Origin: Halorubellus sp034808145
GTDB taxonomy: Archaea > Halobacteriota > Halobacteria > Halobacteriales > Natrialbaceae
NCBI RefSeq assembly: GCF_034808145.1
Contig: NZ_JAXHGM010000002.1
Location: 558,001-622,000, forward strand
DNA length: 64,000 bases
Direction of reading: 5' to 3'
Position 1 is the stretch's first letter; the number at the start of each line of letters is the position of its first letter. The notes under the pieces are model-generated. The model made no database searches. It was not told the origin of the DNA and saw only the letters and a program-made list of their open reading frames with translations. Positions 9,278 to 17,219 of this stretch are shown here, piece by piece. The position numbers and the translations under genes are program-made.

Positions 9278-9423
9278 CCCGACGAGCCCGTTCCCGCTCG
9301 CGTGACCCGCCCGAACCGCCATCTCGCGGCCGCAGTCGTATCGCAAGCCCCGGCCACGACGAGAACCGGTGGTTCGAGACGTGAACCACAACGGTTTTTC
9401 TTTGCATTCGACTAGGTGCGTGC

Positions 9424-10509
9424 ATGCAACGACGCCGCCTCCTCCACGCCCTGCCGGCCGCCGCCGGCGTCGGGCTCGCCGGCTGTCTCGACGGTGACAC
9501 CGGCGGGACCGAGAGCGCGACGGACGACGCGCCGACCGAGACCGCCGAGCCGACGACCACGACCCCGGACGGCCCGTCGGGCATCTACGTCCAGACGTTC
9601 ATGGACCAGATGGTGATGTCGGGGATGGGGAAGTCCGGCGACCTCCGCGCGATGCTCATGCTCTCCATCCCGCACAACTTCTGGAACGTCAACGGGCGGA
9701 GCGTCGAGAAGACCGAGACCGAGGACGCCGACAGCTTCCACCTGATGACGTCCGTGTTCGACGCCGAGACCAATCAGGTGCTGCCCTCCAGCGTCAACAC
9801 CGAGGTCCTCCGCGACGGCGAGACCGTCACGCAGGAGGTCACGTACCCGATGCTCTCCCAGCGCATGGGCTTTCACTACGGCGCCAACTTCCAGATGCCG
9901 GACTTCGGCGAGTACACGGCGCGCGTGAACTTCGAAGGCCTGGGGTCGACGCGCGGCGTCGGCGCGCTCGCAGACCGGTACGGGGAGTCCACGAGCATCG
10001 AGATCCCCTTCGAGTGGAGCGAGTCCGTCGCCGGCGAGTTCAGCGTCCGCGACGTCGGCGCCGGCGGGAAGGCCGGTGCGGTGAAGCCGATGGGGTCGAT
10101 GGACGCGCCGAAGGGCGGACTCCCCGCGCCGGACGCGCTCCCCGGGACGGTCGTCGGGTCGAAGCTCGCCGACGGCGCGACCCTCGTCACGGCCCGAGTC
10201 GACGACGGCGGTCGGTTCGCGGACGGCAGCGACTACCTGTACGTCTCCGCGCGCACCCGCTACAACGGGTTCGTCGTCCCGATGATGGGGCTCGAGGCGA
10301 CGGTGACGCGCGGCGGCGAGACGGTGTTCGACGACCGGCTCGCGCCCGTCATCGACGGCGAGATCGGGTACCACTACGGTGCGGCCGTCGACGGTCTCGA
10401 AGCGGGTGACGAGGTCGTGGTTCGCGCGACGACGCCCTCGCAGGTCGCGCGCCACGAGGGCTACGAGCGCGCGTTCCGTCAACTCCCCGGACGCACGTTC
10501 ACCGTCTGA
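9424..10509 (+). CDS. Lipoprotein with two P19/Tp34-like metal-binding domains
   Basis: The product (361 aa) has a lipobox (LAGC, Cys ~20) and a Thr/Asp-rich linker, so it is anchored outside the membrane. A Met-rich stretch follows (FMDQMVMSGMGKSGDLRAMLML). Residues ~95-160 match the core of the periplasmic P19/Tp34 iron-transport-associated family: HLMTSVFD, then YPMLSQRMGFHYGANFQMP. Residues ~262-335 repeat this plan as YLYVSARTRYNG, then LAPVIDGEIGYHYGAAVDGL, pointing to an internal duplication. P19-like proteins bind copper/iron and feed uptake permeases; metal binding here is inference. It lies 146 bases after the polytopic membrane protein and is followed by a surface protein. Confidence 0.77.
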   Translation: MQRRRLLHALPAAAGVGLAGCLDGDTGGTESATDDAPTETAEPTTTTPDGPSGIYVQTFMDQMVMSGMGKSGDLRAMLMLSIPHNFWNVNGRSVEKTETEDADSFHLMTSVFDAETNQVLPSSVNTEVLRDGETVTQEVTYPMLSQRMGFHYGANFQMPDFGEYTARVNFEGLGSTRGVGALADRYGESTSIEIPFEWSESVAGEFSVRDVGAGGKAGAVKPMGSMDAPKGGLPAPDALPGTVVGSKLADGATLVTARVDDGGRFADGSDYLYVSARTRYNGFVVPMMGLEATVTRGGETVFDDRLAPVIDGEIGYHYGAAVDGLEAGDEVVVRATTPSQVARHEGYERAFRQLPGRTFTV

Positions 10510-10635
10510 GCGCGCACTCACCCACCCTGTCGAACCTGCGGGTGCGTCGGCCGCCGAAGGAACCGCCCGGTCGCGGGTTTCGTTCACGCGTTCGGTCCCG
10601 ACAAACACTAAAGAATCCAACCACCACTCGTGAAC

Positions 10636-11610
10636 ATGCGTCGGTACTTCGCTCCGGTCCTCGCCTGCTTCGTGGTCCTCGCCACCCTGGCCGCGCTCCC
10701 CGTCGCCGGTCACGGCAACCACCTGACGGCGGACGCGCAGGTCGTCGACGACCACGTCGTCGTCGAACGGTCGTTCATACTCCAGGACGGGTACGCCGTC
10801 GTCCACATCGACAAGGGCGGGCAGATGGGGAAGGCGATCGGGCACGCCGCCCTGAAGGCGGGCCCCGACGAGAACTACGAGATCGACGTCGACCAGGAGT
10901 TCCTCTCGCAGATCGATGGCGTCGCGAAGGTCTGGGTCGCACTGCATCGGACCGACGGCGACGGCGAGTTCGAACCGAACCAGGACACCGCGCTCACCGG
11001 TATCCAGGGGCGGGTCGCGGGCTCCGTCATCCCGATATACGTGAGTGAGGACGGGAACGTGAACGTGGTCGCGCGGGACTTCGGGAGTCAACGCATCGAC
11101 GACGCCTCGGTGACGGTCAGGCGCGCGGAGTCGAACCGTTCGGGGTTCGTCGCGGTCGCGGACGAGAACGGGACCGTCCTCGGGTCCGCGCCGGTGTCGG
11201 CGGGCGCGAACGAGAACGTCTCGGTGCCGCTCGCGGCGTCGTTCTACGAGTCGATGGCACGCAACGAGTCGGCGCAACTGACCGCGACCGTCTACCGCGA
11301 CGACGGCGACGGCGAGTTCGACGCGAGCGCCGACCGTCCGGTGACCGTCGGTGGGACGCCGGTCGCGTCCGAGTTCGAGGTGACGAAGGTCGCGAACGCG
11401 AGTCGGACGACGTCCATCGTCGTCACGGCGACGGGGACGACCGCGCCGGCGCCGACGACGACGTCGTCCGGGGGGTCGACGGCGGCCGGTTCCGGCGGGT
11501 CAGAGACCGGCTCCGGCGAGGCCGGCGGTGCACTCGGCTTCGGTGCCGTCGCCGCGGGCGTCGCGCTCGTGGCGGCGCTCGCCGTGCTCGGCGTCCGCCA
11601 GCGCGACTGA
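10636..11610 (+). CDS. Surface protein with repeated beta domains and C-terminal anchor
   Basis: The product (324 aa from the ATG at 10636; GTG at 10630 is an alternative) has a Sec-type signal (RRYFAPVLACFVVLATLAALPVAGHG). Two related domains follow: residues ~30-130 and ~145-245, each ending in a DGDGEF[DE]-containing loop (RTDGDGEFEPNQDTALTG and YRDDGDGEFDASADRPVTVGG). This resembles the haloarchaeal domain I know as DUF7282. A Thr/Ser/Gly linker leads to a final GFGAVAAGVALVAALAVLGV helix and a basic tail, similar to PGF-CTERM sorting signals though the canonical motif is imperfect. It is probably cell-surface and archaeosortase- or membrane-anchored. Function unknown. Confidence 0.78.
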   Translation: MRRYFAPVLACFVVLATLAALPVAGHGNHLTADAQVVDDHVVVERSFILQDGYAVVHIDKGGQMGKAIGHAALKAGPDENYEIDVDQEFLSQIDGVAKVWVALHRTDGDGEFEPNQDTALTGIQGRVAGSVIPIYVSEDGNVNVVARDFGSQRIDDASVTVRRAESNRSGFVAVADENGTVLGSAPVSAGANENVSVPLAASFYESMARNESAQLTATVYRDDGDGEFDASADRPVTVGGTPVASEFEVTKVANASRTTSIVVTATGTTAPAPTTTSSGGSTAAGSGGSETGSGEAGGALGFGAVAAGVALVAALAVLGVRQRD

Positions 11611-11692
11611 GCGGCGTTCTGGTTCTGACGCGGGGTTATCGACTCCCGAACCTCGCCGCACCGCCACTATTTTCGAACTAGCATAGCAAAAA

Positions 11693-11698
11693 TTTAAT
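11693..11698 (+). promoter_or_regulatory. TATA box for the 11726 gene
   Basis: TTTAAT sits in the AT-rich stretch AAAAATTTAATAC, about 30 bases before the ATG at 11726. It is the clearest AT island in this part of the window and implies a leaderless transcript. Confidence 0.65.
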
Positions 11699-11725
11699 AC
11701 CGGGGATGCTGACGTTCGGGTCGTG

Positions 11726-12451
11726 ATGCGAGAGTCCGAGCACGACGGGCGCGATGGGTCGACCGAGGACGCGGTCGCGCCGTTCGCGCGTGACGGCGTC
11801 GACGACGTCTTCGCTGGCGGGCGCGTCGACCCGTCGCTCGTCGAGGCGTCCGTCGACGCGCTCTTCGAGCGGTTCGACGAGGACACGCCCGAGGAGGTGA
11901 TGCTCGCGGACCGACGCCCGAGCGACGCGGATGTCGTCCCGGCGCCGCCGGCGTTCGAGGCGTTCGCGGCGGACGTCGACGACCAGCTCGCGGTGACCGA
12001 CGGGTCGACGCCGGACCCCGAGGACGTGGTGGGGTTCGACGATGCAGCCGAGCCGTCCTCCGGCGACGCGGGTGCGTCCGGAGCGACGAGCTCTCGAGAA
12101 TCCGTGCGCACGCTGTCCGGCGAACCGAGCGGGCCGACGTGGTCGCCGTCGGACGAACCGGTGGCGTCGGACGAACCGGTGGCCTCTGGCGAGCCGGTGA
12201 GAGCGTCGGACGAGTCGGCGGGTGAACCGGGTGCTGCGAGCAGGTCCGGTGGAACCGGGTCGTCGACGACCTCGGACGGCTGCGGGGAGTGTCGTCCCGG
12301 AACGGAGGCGTTCGAGTGGGTGTCGGAACCGGAGGTATCGAAGACGGTGCTCGCGGACCCGGAGACGGCTCGACGCTTCGCTGCGGAAGACGGCGGGCCG
12401 GACCGAGATGCGGATGTGTTCTCGCGGTTACGGTCGTCACTGCCGTTCTGA
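11726..12451 (+). CDS. Acidic haloarchaeal hypothetical protein
   Basis: The product (241 aa) is hyperacidic. An N-terminal helical part (about residues 15-90: VDDVFAGGRVDPSLVEASVDALFERFDEDT) is followed by a low-complexity Ser/Asp/Glu/Pro region with a short repeat (SDEPVASDEPVASGEPV) around 140-155. A compact C-terminus contains one CGEC pair and ends DVFSRLRSSLPF. No family is recognised. Starts are GTG at 11723 or ATG at 11726; the ATG fits the promoter spacing. The single CxxC pair is too little for a zinc site on its own. It may be a regulatory or adaptor protein, but that is a guess. Confidence 0.7.
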   Translation: MRESEHDGRDGSTEDAVAPFARDGVDDVFAGGRVDPSLVEASVDALFERFDEDTPEEVMLADRRPSDADVVPAPPAFEAFAADVDDQLAVTDGSTPDPEDVVGFDDAAEPSSGDAGASGATSSRESVRTLSGEPSGPTWSPSDEPVASDEPVASGEPVRASDESAGEPGAASRSGGTGSSTTSDGCGECRPGTEAFEWVSEPEVSKTVLADPETARRFAAEDGGPDRDADVFSRLRSSLPF

Positions 12452-12602
12452 CGCGTGCTCGGGTATCGTCGCGGCGCCTGATGCGCCGCGTCGTGGCCGA
12501 GACGGTAGGCTGTGGGACGCTATCGGCGGAGTCGGGTGCCGCCGGAGGAGGGATGGCCTGGGGGAGGCCTGGATGCGTTCGTGTTCGGGTGGTGCTGGCC
12601 GG

Positions 12603-12779
12603 TCAGGCTTCGAGGAGGTCGGCGAAGAGGTTCGATCTGGCGGTCTGCTCGTCGACGCGTTCGACGTCGGCGATGCAGTTCACGGAGCAGTACGTGTCGG
12701 TTCCGTCAGTGGCGTGTTCGGTGTAGCGGACGTCCGCGTCGTCGATGTCGGCGCCACAGCGAGCACAGTCCTGTGCCAT
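12603..12779 (-). CDS. Small zinc-ribbon protein
   Basis: The product (58 aa) begins MAQDCARCGADIDDADVRY and contains C-x2-C (CARC) and C-x3-C (YCSVNC) pairs that would bind one zinc, followed by an acidic helix ending FADLLEA. Such stand-alone zinc ribbons are common in haloarchaea and are often involved in protein or nucleic-acid contacts. The ATG at 12779 was chosen because the longer frame up to 12860 would read through the A16/T16 homopolymer. A TTAA element (12809-12813 region, minus strand) about 30 bases upstream supports it. Confidence 0.75.
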   Translation of the reverse strand: MAQDCARCGADIDDADVRYTEHATDGTDTYCSVNCIADVERVDEQTARSNLFADLLEA

Positions 12780-12827
12780 AGCCACCTTACGCCTGTGCAG
12801 CAGGCCCGTTAAGCGTTCGGAAAACTG

Positions 12828-12843
12828 AAAAAAAAAAAAAAAA
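12828..12843. repeat. A16 homopolymer
   Basis: Sixteen consecutive A residues on the plus strand (T on the minus strand), preceded by AAAACTG. In a genome of this G+C content it is very unlikely by chance. Read on the minus strand it is a T16 tract 49-64 bases upstream of the zinc-ribbon start; on the plus strand it precedes the 13061 gene. Confidence 0.9.
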
Positions 12844-12850
12844 CTCTGAC

Positions 12851-12912
12851 GAGTTTCCACTATACTCAGTAGAGATTGTCTTTAGTGTCGGTTCTTGTGG
12901 CGTTGGAAACTC
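12851..12912 (+). other. Inverted repeat GAGTTTCC / GGAAACTC, 280-base gene-free stretch
   Basis: GAGTTTCC at 12851-12858 is a perfect reverse complement of GGAAACTC at 12905-12912, with 46 bases between the arms. The repeat lies in the 281-base region 12780-13060 between divergent genes and is AT-richer than its surroundings. It could be an operator pair or part of a small RNA; nothing in it matches SRP or RNase P RNA as far as I can see. Confidence 0.4.
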
Positions 12913-13060
12913 CTCGCAAGTTCTCGTCGTCTGTCGGAGCGCCCCGAGCCACTTCGAGCGAGTCCGTGGGCCAACACCACGGGAATCCCCCCGGACGACT
13001 TCCACAAGACGATTCGCCACATCACCGACACCTTTGGCGCTCGCCGACGTACGCTCGAGC

Positions 13061-13723
13061 ATGCGCCGCGCCCTCTACCGAAGTGCCCGCGAGCGGTTCA
13101 CCGCACGCCGCCTCCTCGGTCTCGCCGCCTTCGTCGCCGTCCTGTACGCGTTCCTCGGCTACACCGTCGACGGCATCGTCGGCGTCTGCATCGGACTCGC
13201 AGCGGTCGAACTCGTCGGCGTCGCCACCGACGCGAGCGCAGTCCCTGACCGCCACGTCAAGACCGGTCTCGGCGCGGTCGTCCTCGTCGGTAGCGTCGCA
13301 CTCGCCGTCGCGTTCGCTCGCACCGGCGACGGCGCGCTCTGGCTGCCCGCGTGCACGTTCCTCGCCGGTGCGTGGTTCCTCGCCGACGCCGCCGCCGACG
13401 CCCGAACCGGATCGACTCCGGACCCGCTCTCCGACGTCGACTCCCGGAGCGACGTGATGGCGACGCTACAGGACGCGAACCGCGTCACCACCGCGCTCGA
13501 GGACGAGCCGCTGACTCACGACGCGCTCCACGACGCCTGCGACCTCGACGCCGACCGCATCGACGACGCACTCGCCATCGGCACGGACCGAGGTATCGTC
13601 GTCCGCGACGGCGAGACGTACCGTCTCGACCGCTCGGAACTCGGCATCGATGCGTTCCTCCGCGGGCTCGTCGTCGCACCACTCCGCCGCGTCGTCCGGC
13701 CCGCGCGAGTCCTCCTCGGGTGA
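13061..13723 (+). CDS. Membrane protein with C-terminal winged-helix-like domain
   Basis: The product (220 aa) has four hydrophobic segments in the first ~115 residues (LLGLAAFVAVLYAFLGYTV, GIVGVCIGLAAVELVGVAT, TGLGAVVLVGSVALAVAFA, LWLPACTFLAGAWFLADAA). A soluble part from ~135 (DVMATLQDANRVTTALEDEPLTHDALHDACDL) has the helix-turn-helix-wing pattern of a winged helix ending in GIVVRDGETYRLD. It is therefore a membrane-tethered possible regulator, family not recognised. The ATG at 13061 is preferred over the TTG at 13034, which would add nine unconserved residues. Confidence 0.72.
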   Translation: MRRALYRSARERFTARRLLGLAAFVAVLYAFLGYTVDGIVGVCIGLAAVELVGVATDASAVPDRHVKTGLGAVVLVGSVALAVAFARTGDGALWLPACTFLAGAWFLADAAADARTGSTPDPLSDVDSRSDVMATLQDANRVTTALEDEPLTHDALHDACDLDADRIDDALAIGTDRGIVVRDGETYRLDRSELGIDAFLRGLVVAPLRRVVRPARVLLG

Positions 13724-13789
13724 GATAGCACGGTTCGGCGACCGCGGTGCGTCGACCGACCGGTCGCTCCTCGGGGACGGGAAGACCCG

Positions 13790-14932
13790 TCAGCGCTCGG
13801 CGTCCAGTGGGTCCTCGAGCTCGCCCGCGATGGCCTCGAACGCGTCGGTCGCGGTGACGACGCCGACCGCCCGCCCGTCCGCTTCGACGATGGCGAGCTC
13901 CTGGTTCTGCGCCTGGAACGCGTCGATCGCCTCGCTCACCGGCATGTCGGCGCGAACAGTCATCGCGTCCACCGCGACGTCCGCGAACGTCCGCTCGCCC
14001 GCGTCGAGAGCCGCGCGTTCGTCCAGGAGCGACGAGACGTACACGACGCCCTCGACGTCGTCGAGGCCGTCGCCGACGAGCGGGAACCGCGTATGCGGGG
14101 TTCCGCGGATGGCCTCGAAGTTCTCCGCGGTCGACGCCTCGGTGGACACCGCGACGACGTCCTCGCGGTCGACCATGATGTCGCCGACCTGGATGCGGTC
14201 GATCGCGAGCGCGTTCATCACCTCGCGCCGACGTTCCTCCGGGAGGCCGGCGCCCGAGAGCGCGTCACCCATCCGCGTCATCAACTCGCCGCGCGTCCGC
14301 CCCTCGGCGTCCTCGCCGTCCCCCTCGATCTCCTCCTCGGCCCACGACCGCGTTATCTCGACGCCGAACACCGAGAGCATCGCCTTCGCGAGCCAGTCCG
14401 CGAACGTGATGATGGGGCCGAACACCTTCGTCCACCAGTAGAGGATCGGCGCGCCGTACTTCGCGACCTGCCGCGAGCGCTCGATACCCAGGTACGTCGG
14501 CGCCTGCTCGCCGACGGTCAGGTGGAAGATGTTGATGACGCCGTAGGAGAGGGCGGCCGCGAGGAACGTGTGTCCGCCCTCGCCGCCGCCACCACCGCCG
14601 ACGACGCCGCCGAGACCGACGCTCGAGAGCACGGGTTCGACAGCCGGTCGGACCGCGGCCACGACCGGGTCCAGGAGGGCGGCGAGCGCGGGTTCGGCGG
14701 CGATGCCGAGCCCGACGCTACAGATGGTGATGCCGAGCTGGCATCCCGAGAGGTATATCTCGAGGCGTTCGGTCATCTCCCACGCGCGCTCCAGGCCGCG
14801 AGAGCCCGTGAACGCGGCCTCCTCGAACTGTCGGACGCGGGTCATCGCGAACTCGATGGTGACGAAGTACCCGTTCCCGAGCAGGAGTCCGACGCCCGCG
14901 AACAGCCGTAGCAACGTCGTCGTCTCGACCAT
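13790..14932 (-). CDS. CNNM/HlyC-type DUF21-CBS membrane protein
   Basis: The product (380 aa) starts with a DUF21 (CNNM transmembrane) domain at residues ~5-190. This includes GNGYFVTIEFAMTRVRQFEE, the SGCQLGITICSVGLG helix and HLTVGEQAPTYLGIERS, all typical of the family. Two CBS domains follow (~215-365; VGDIMVDREDVVAVSTEAS and AMTVRADMPVSEAIDAFQAQ). Relatives are implicated in Mg2+/Co2+ efflux and Na+-coupled magnesium transport in the plasma membrane. A Gly-rich loop (GGGGGGEGG) around residue 115 is a lineage quirk. The usual C-terminal CorC_HlyC domain is missing. It probably senses adenosine ligands through the CBS pair. Confidence 0.86.
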   Translation of the reverse strand: MVETTTLLRLFAGVGLLLGNGYFVTIEFAMTRVRQFEEAAFTGSRGLERAWEMTERLEIYLSGCQLGITICSVGLGIAAEPALAALLDPVVAAVRPAVEPVLSSVGLGGVVGGGGGGEGGHTFLAAALSYGVINIFHLTVGEQAPTYLGIERSRQVAKYGAPILYWWTKVFGPIITFADWLAKAMLSVFGVEITRSWAEEEIEGDGEDAEGRTRGELMTRMGDALSGAGLPEERRREVMNALAIDRIQVGDIMVDREDVVAVSTEASTAENFEAIRGTPHTRFPLVGDGLDDVEGVVYVSSLLDERAALDAGERTFADVAVDAMTVRADMPVSEAIDAFQAQNQELAIVEADGRAVGVVTATDAFEAIAGELEDPLDAER

Positions 14933-15007
14933 TGCTCGTTCGATTCGACTCCCTACGCTCGGATAAATCCCTTCATCGCGGACGTGGTCGGCGGCCCGGT
15001 TCGACCG

Positions 15008-16090
15008 TCAGTGCTCGCGTGCGGCGGCGAGTCGACGGTCCATCTCGTCGGCGACCTCGGCGGCGAGTTCGTCCGTGGGAGTGTCGAAGTCGTCGGCCCA
15101 GCGTTCGAAGAACCCGGTGACGCCGAGGTAGGTGACGGCGTCGTATATCCGTCGTCGGTCCTCGAACCCGTCGGGGAGCCCGCCGGCGCGGTCGCGGTAG
15201 CCGTCGTAGAACGCCTGTGCGTGCCGTTCGGTCCCGGGGTCGTAGCGCGAGTCGACGAACTGTCGGCGTGCGCGCTGGAGCTCTCGGACCGGGTCGCCGA
15301 CGTGTGCGAGCTCCCAGTCCAGGAGGCCGACGGTCGGCGCGCGCTCGGCGGTGGCGCTGGTCGGGTCAGTGGAGTCGGTGGTGCTGGTCGAACCGGTGTC
15401 GTCGCCGATGCTGGTCGAGTCAGTGGCGTCGGCGGCGTGGACGAACTGGTTCGGGCGAGCGGGGTCGCCGTGGCAGAGCGCGGCGGGAGCGTCGCGGAGC
15501 CGGTCGCGTTCGTCGTCGACGAGCGCGAGCACGTCGTCGTAGTGGTCGTCGAACCGCCCGCCGCCGGCGCGGTCCCTCGACCACCGTATCTGGTCGGCGA
15601 GCAGGTCCGGCCACGGGACGGGGTCGACGTCGAGGTCGTTCGCGTCGCCGTCGACGACCCGGCCGTGGGCGTCGAACCGGCAGGCGTGGACGCTCGCGAA
15701 CGTCCTCCCGACGGCGCGTGCGAACGCGACGCGTTCGTCGTCGTCGGCGTCGCGCCACGCGCGCCAGCCGATGGTGCCGTCGACGTCAGCGGTGACGACG
15801 TACGGCGGGTCGGCCGCGCTCCCCGTGGCGCTCGCGAGCACCGCCGGTGTCGGGACGACGGCGTTCGCGTCGACGTACGCGAGGACGCCGCACTCGCGGG
15901 CGGCGCGCGACGGGTCGCCGTCGACGGCGACCTTGCAGTACGCCCGTTCGCCGTCCGCGAACTCGACGCCGACCGTTCGGTTGTCGTCGTTCCACGACGG
16001 GCCGGCGTCGCCGGCCGCGGCGACCTCGCGGTCCGGGAACACGGCAGCGAGCACGGGGTCGACGACTGCGGGGACCTCGACGTCTGTCAT
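15008..16090 (-). CDS. APH-fold small-molecule phosphotransferase
   Basis: The product (360 aa) has the aminoglycoside-phosphotransferase/choline-kinase fold. The catalytic loop is CHGDPARPNQF (around residue 205), with Asp as base and Asn for metal, and the metal-binding DFG equivalent is LLDWELAHVGDP (~250). Between them is an unusual Ser/Thr/Asp low-complexity insert of about 30 residues (HAADATDSTSIGDDTGSTS...). The substrate cannot be read from sequence; antibiotic resistance should not be assumed, since such kinases in haloarchaea usually act on metabolites. It is monocistronic and convergent with no neighbour of obvious relation. Confidence 0.8.
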   Translation of the reverse strand: MTDVEVPAVVDPVLAAVFPDREVAAAGDAGPSWNDDNRTVGVEFADGERAYCKVAVDGDPSRAARECGVLAYVDANAVVPTPAVLASATGSAADPPYVVTADVDGTIGWRAWRDADDDERVAFARAVGRTFASVHACRFDAHGRVVDGDANDLDVDPVPWPDLLADQIRWSRDRAGGGRFDDHYDDVLALVDDERDRLRDAPAALCHGDPARPNQFVHAADATDSTSIGDDTGSTSTTDSTDPTSATAERAPTVGLLDWELAHVGDPVRELQRARRQFVDSRYDPGTERHAQAFYDGYRDRAGGLPDGFEDRRRIYDAVTYLGVTGFFERWADDFDTPTDELAAEVADEMDRRLAAAREH

Positions 16091-16359
16091 CGTCCACGGC
16101 CGACGCTCGACCGCTCGAAAGACCTTGGGGTGGCGTGCGAGCGCTTCTCACGATGGTCCGCATCGGTGACGACGACCCGGTCGGGTCGCGTCGAGGACTG
16201 GACCGTCGTCGAGATGGCGTCCATCGCGTCGATGGCGGGCCTCGTCCACCGGCTCGACCTCGACCGCTCTCCGCGTAGCCGAGCGCTCGACCCGGTGTCG
16301 TCGACGCCGCGACGGCATCGGGTTCCCCCGGCCTCGCAACGTCCGCGGCGAACCGAGAG

Positions 16360-16365
16360 TAATAC
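16360..16365 (+). promoter_or_regulatory. TATA box for carbonic anhydrase
   Basis: TAATAC lies about 28 bases before the ATG at 16390, in an otherwise G+C-rich 299-base gap (16091-16389) where I see no other feature. The spacing implies a leaderless mRNA. Confidence 0.6.
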
Positions 16366-16389
16366 GTGCTGGCGGTCGACGGTGCTGGT

Positions 16390-17127
16390 ATGACGCGGAC
16401 CATCGTCGATCTCCTCGACGGGAATCGCACACACGCCGACGCGGCCACCGGCCGGTTCGACGACCTCCAGGACGGCCAGCGGCCCGACGCGGTCTCGGTC
16501 TGTTGCTCGGACAGTCGCGTCCTCCAGGACGACCTCTGGGGGAACGACGAACCCGGGCGCGTGTTCACCGTCGGCAACATCGGGAACCGCGTCGTGCAAC
16601 GCACGAGCGACGACGAGACGGTCGTCTCCGGCGACGTCCTCTACCCGCTCGCGTACACTAACACGAGGACCGCGGTCGTCGTCGGACACACCGGCTGCGG
16701 GGCGGTGACGGCGACGTACGACGCGGTCCGCGCCGACCGCGACGACGCGCTCGTCCCCGAGCACGCGAACGCGCCCGAGCCGACGCCCGCGGCCGCCCAC
16801 CCGGCGGGCGTCGCGCGCTGCATCGACCTCCTTCGCCCGCGCGTCGAACCGGGCGTCGACGAACTCCCCGCCGACCTCACGCACGCCGACGCCGTGAACC
16901 ACCTCGTCGAGTACAACGTCGACCGCCAGGTCGACGCGCTCGCGGAGAGCGCGGACGTCCCCGACGACGTCTCCGTCTTCGGCGTCGTCTACGACTTCCA
17001 GGACGTCTACGGCGGCGACCGCGGCGAGGTCCACGTCGTCAACGCCGACGGCCAGCGGAACCCGGACGGGATCCGCGACGAGCACCCCGACGTCGCGGAC
17101 CGCGTCTCCCGCCGGTTCCGGTACTGA
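16390..17127 (+). CDS. Beta-class carbonic anhydrase
   Basis: The product (245 aa) interconverts CO2 and bicarbonate in the cytoplasm. The zinc ligands are visible as CCSDSRV (Cys and the Asp-Arg dyad, residues ~38-44) and HTGCGAV (His and Cys, ~102-107), the standard beta-class set. The typical GNIGNRV strand stands between them. The sequence is longer than minimal enzymes because of an acidic insert (PEHANAPEPTPAAAHPAGV, ~128-146). Two downstream carboxylase loci (pccB/pccA) would use its bicarbonate product, but they are distant. The ATG at 16390 fits the promoter. Confidence 0.9.
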   Translation: MTRTIVDLLDGNRTHADAATGRFDDLQDGQRPDAVSVCCSDSRVLQDDLWGNDEPGRVFTVGNIGNRVVQRTSDDETVVSGDVLYPLAYTNTRTAVVVGHTGCGAVTATYDAVRADRDDALVPEHANAPEPTPAAAHPAGVARCIDLLRPRVEPGVDELPADLTHADAVNHLVEYNVDRQVDALAESADVPDDVSVFGVVYDFQDVYGGDRGEVHVVNADGQRNPDGIRDEHPDVADRVSRRFRY

Positions 17128-17187
17128 CACCCCACCGACCCGGTTGCTCCGGGGCTTCGCTACGACCGCGTCCGGCGGGCTCCGGGA

Positions 17188-17196
17188 CTTTTGTAC
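17188..17196 (+). promoter_or_regulatory. TATA-like element for the nikR-type gene
   Basis: CTTTTGTAC is the only AT-rich patch between the carbonic anhydrase and the regulator, and it sits about 28 bases before the ATG at 17220. Confidence 0.5.
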
Positions 17197-17219
17197 GACC
17201 GCGTCCAGTGGCAGGACGA

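Noticed and set aside
6412..9384. 990-codon plus-strand frame
   Set aside because: It runs through the antisense of a beta-propeller and a second frame of the membrane protein; composition is Arg/Val/Asp shadow and no family is seen.
12780..13060. SRP or RNase P RNA in the gap
   Set aside because: I could not find the characteristic conserved cores or long pairings; only one 8-bp inverted repeat is present.
15008..16090. Aminoglycoside resistance gene
   Set aside because: Only the general kinase fold is shown; haloarchaeal members act on unknown metabolites and there is no resistance context.
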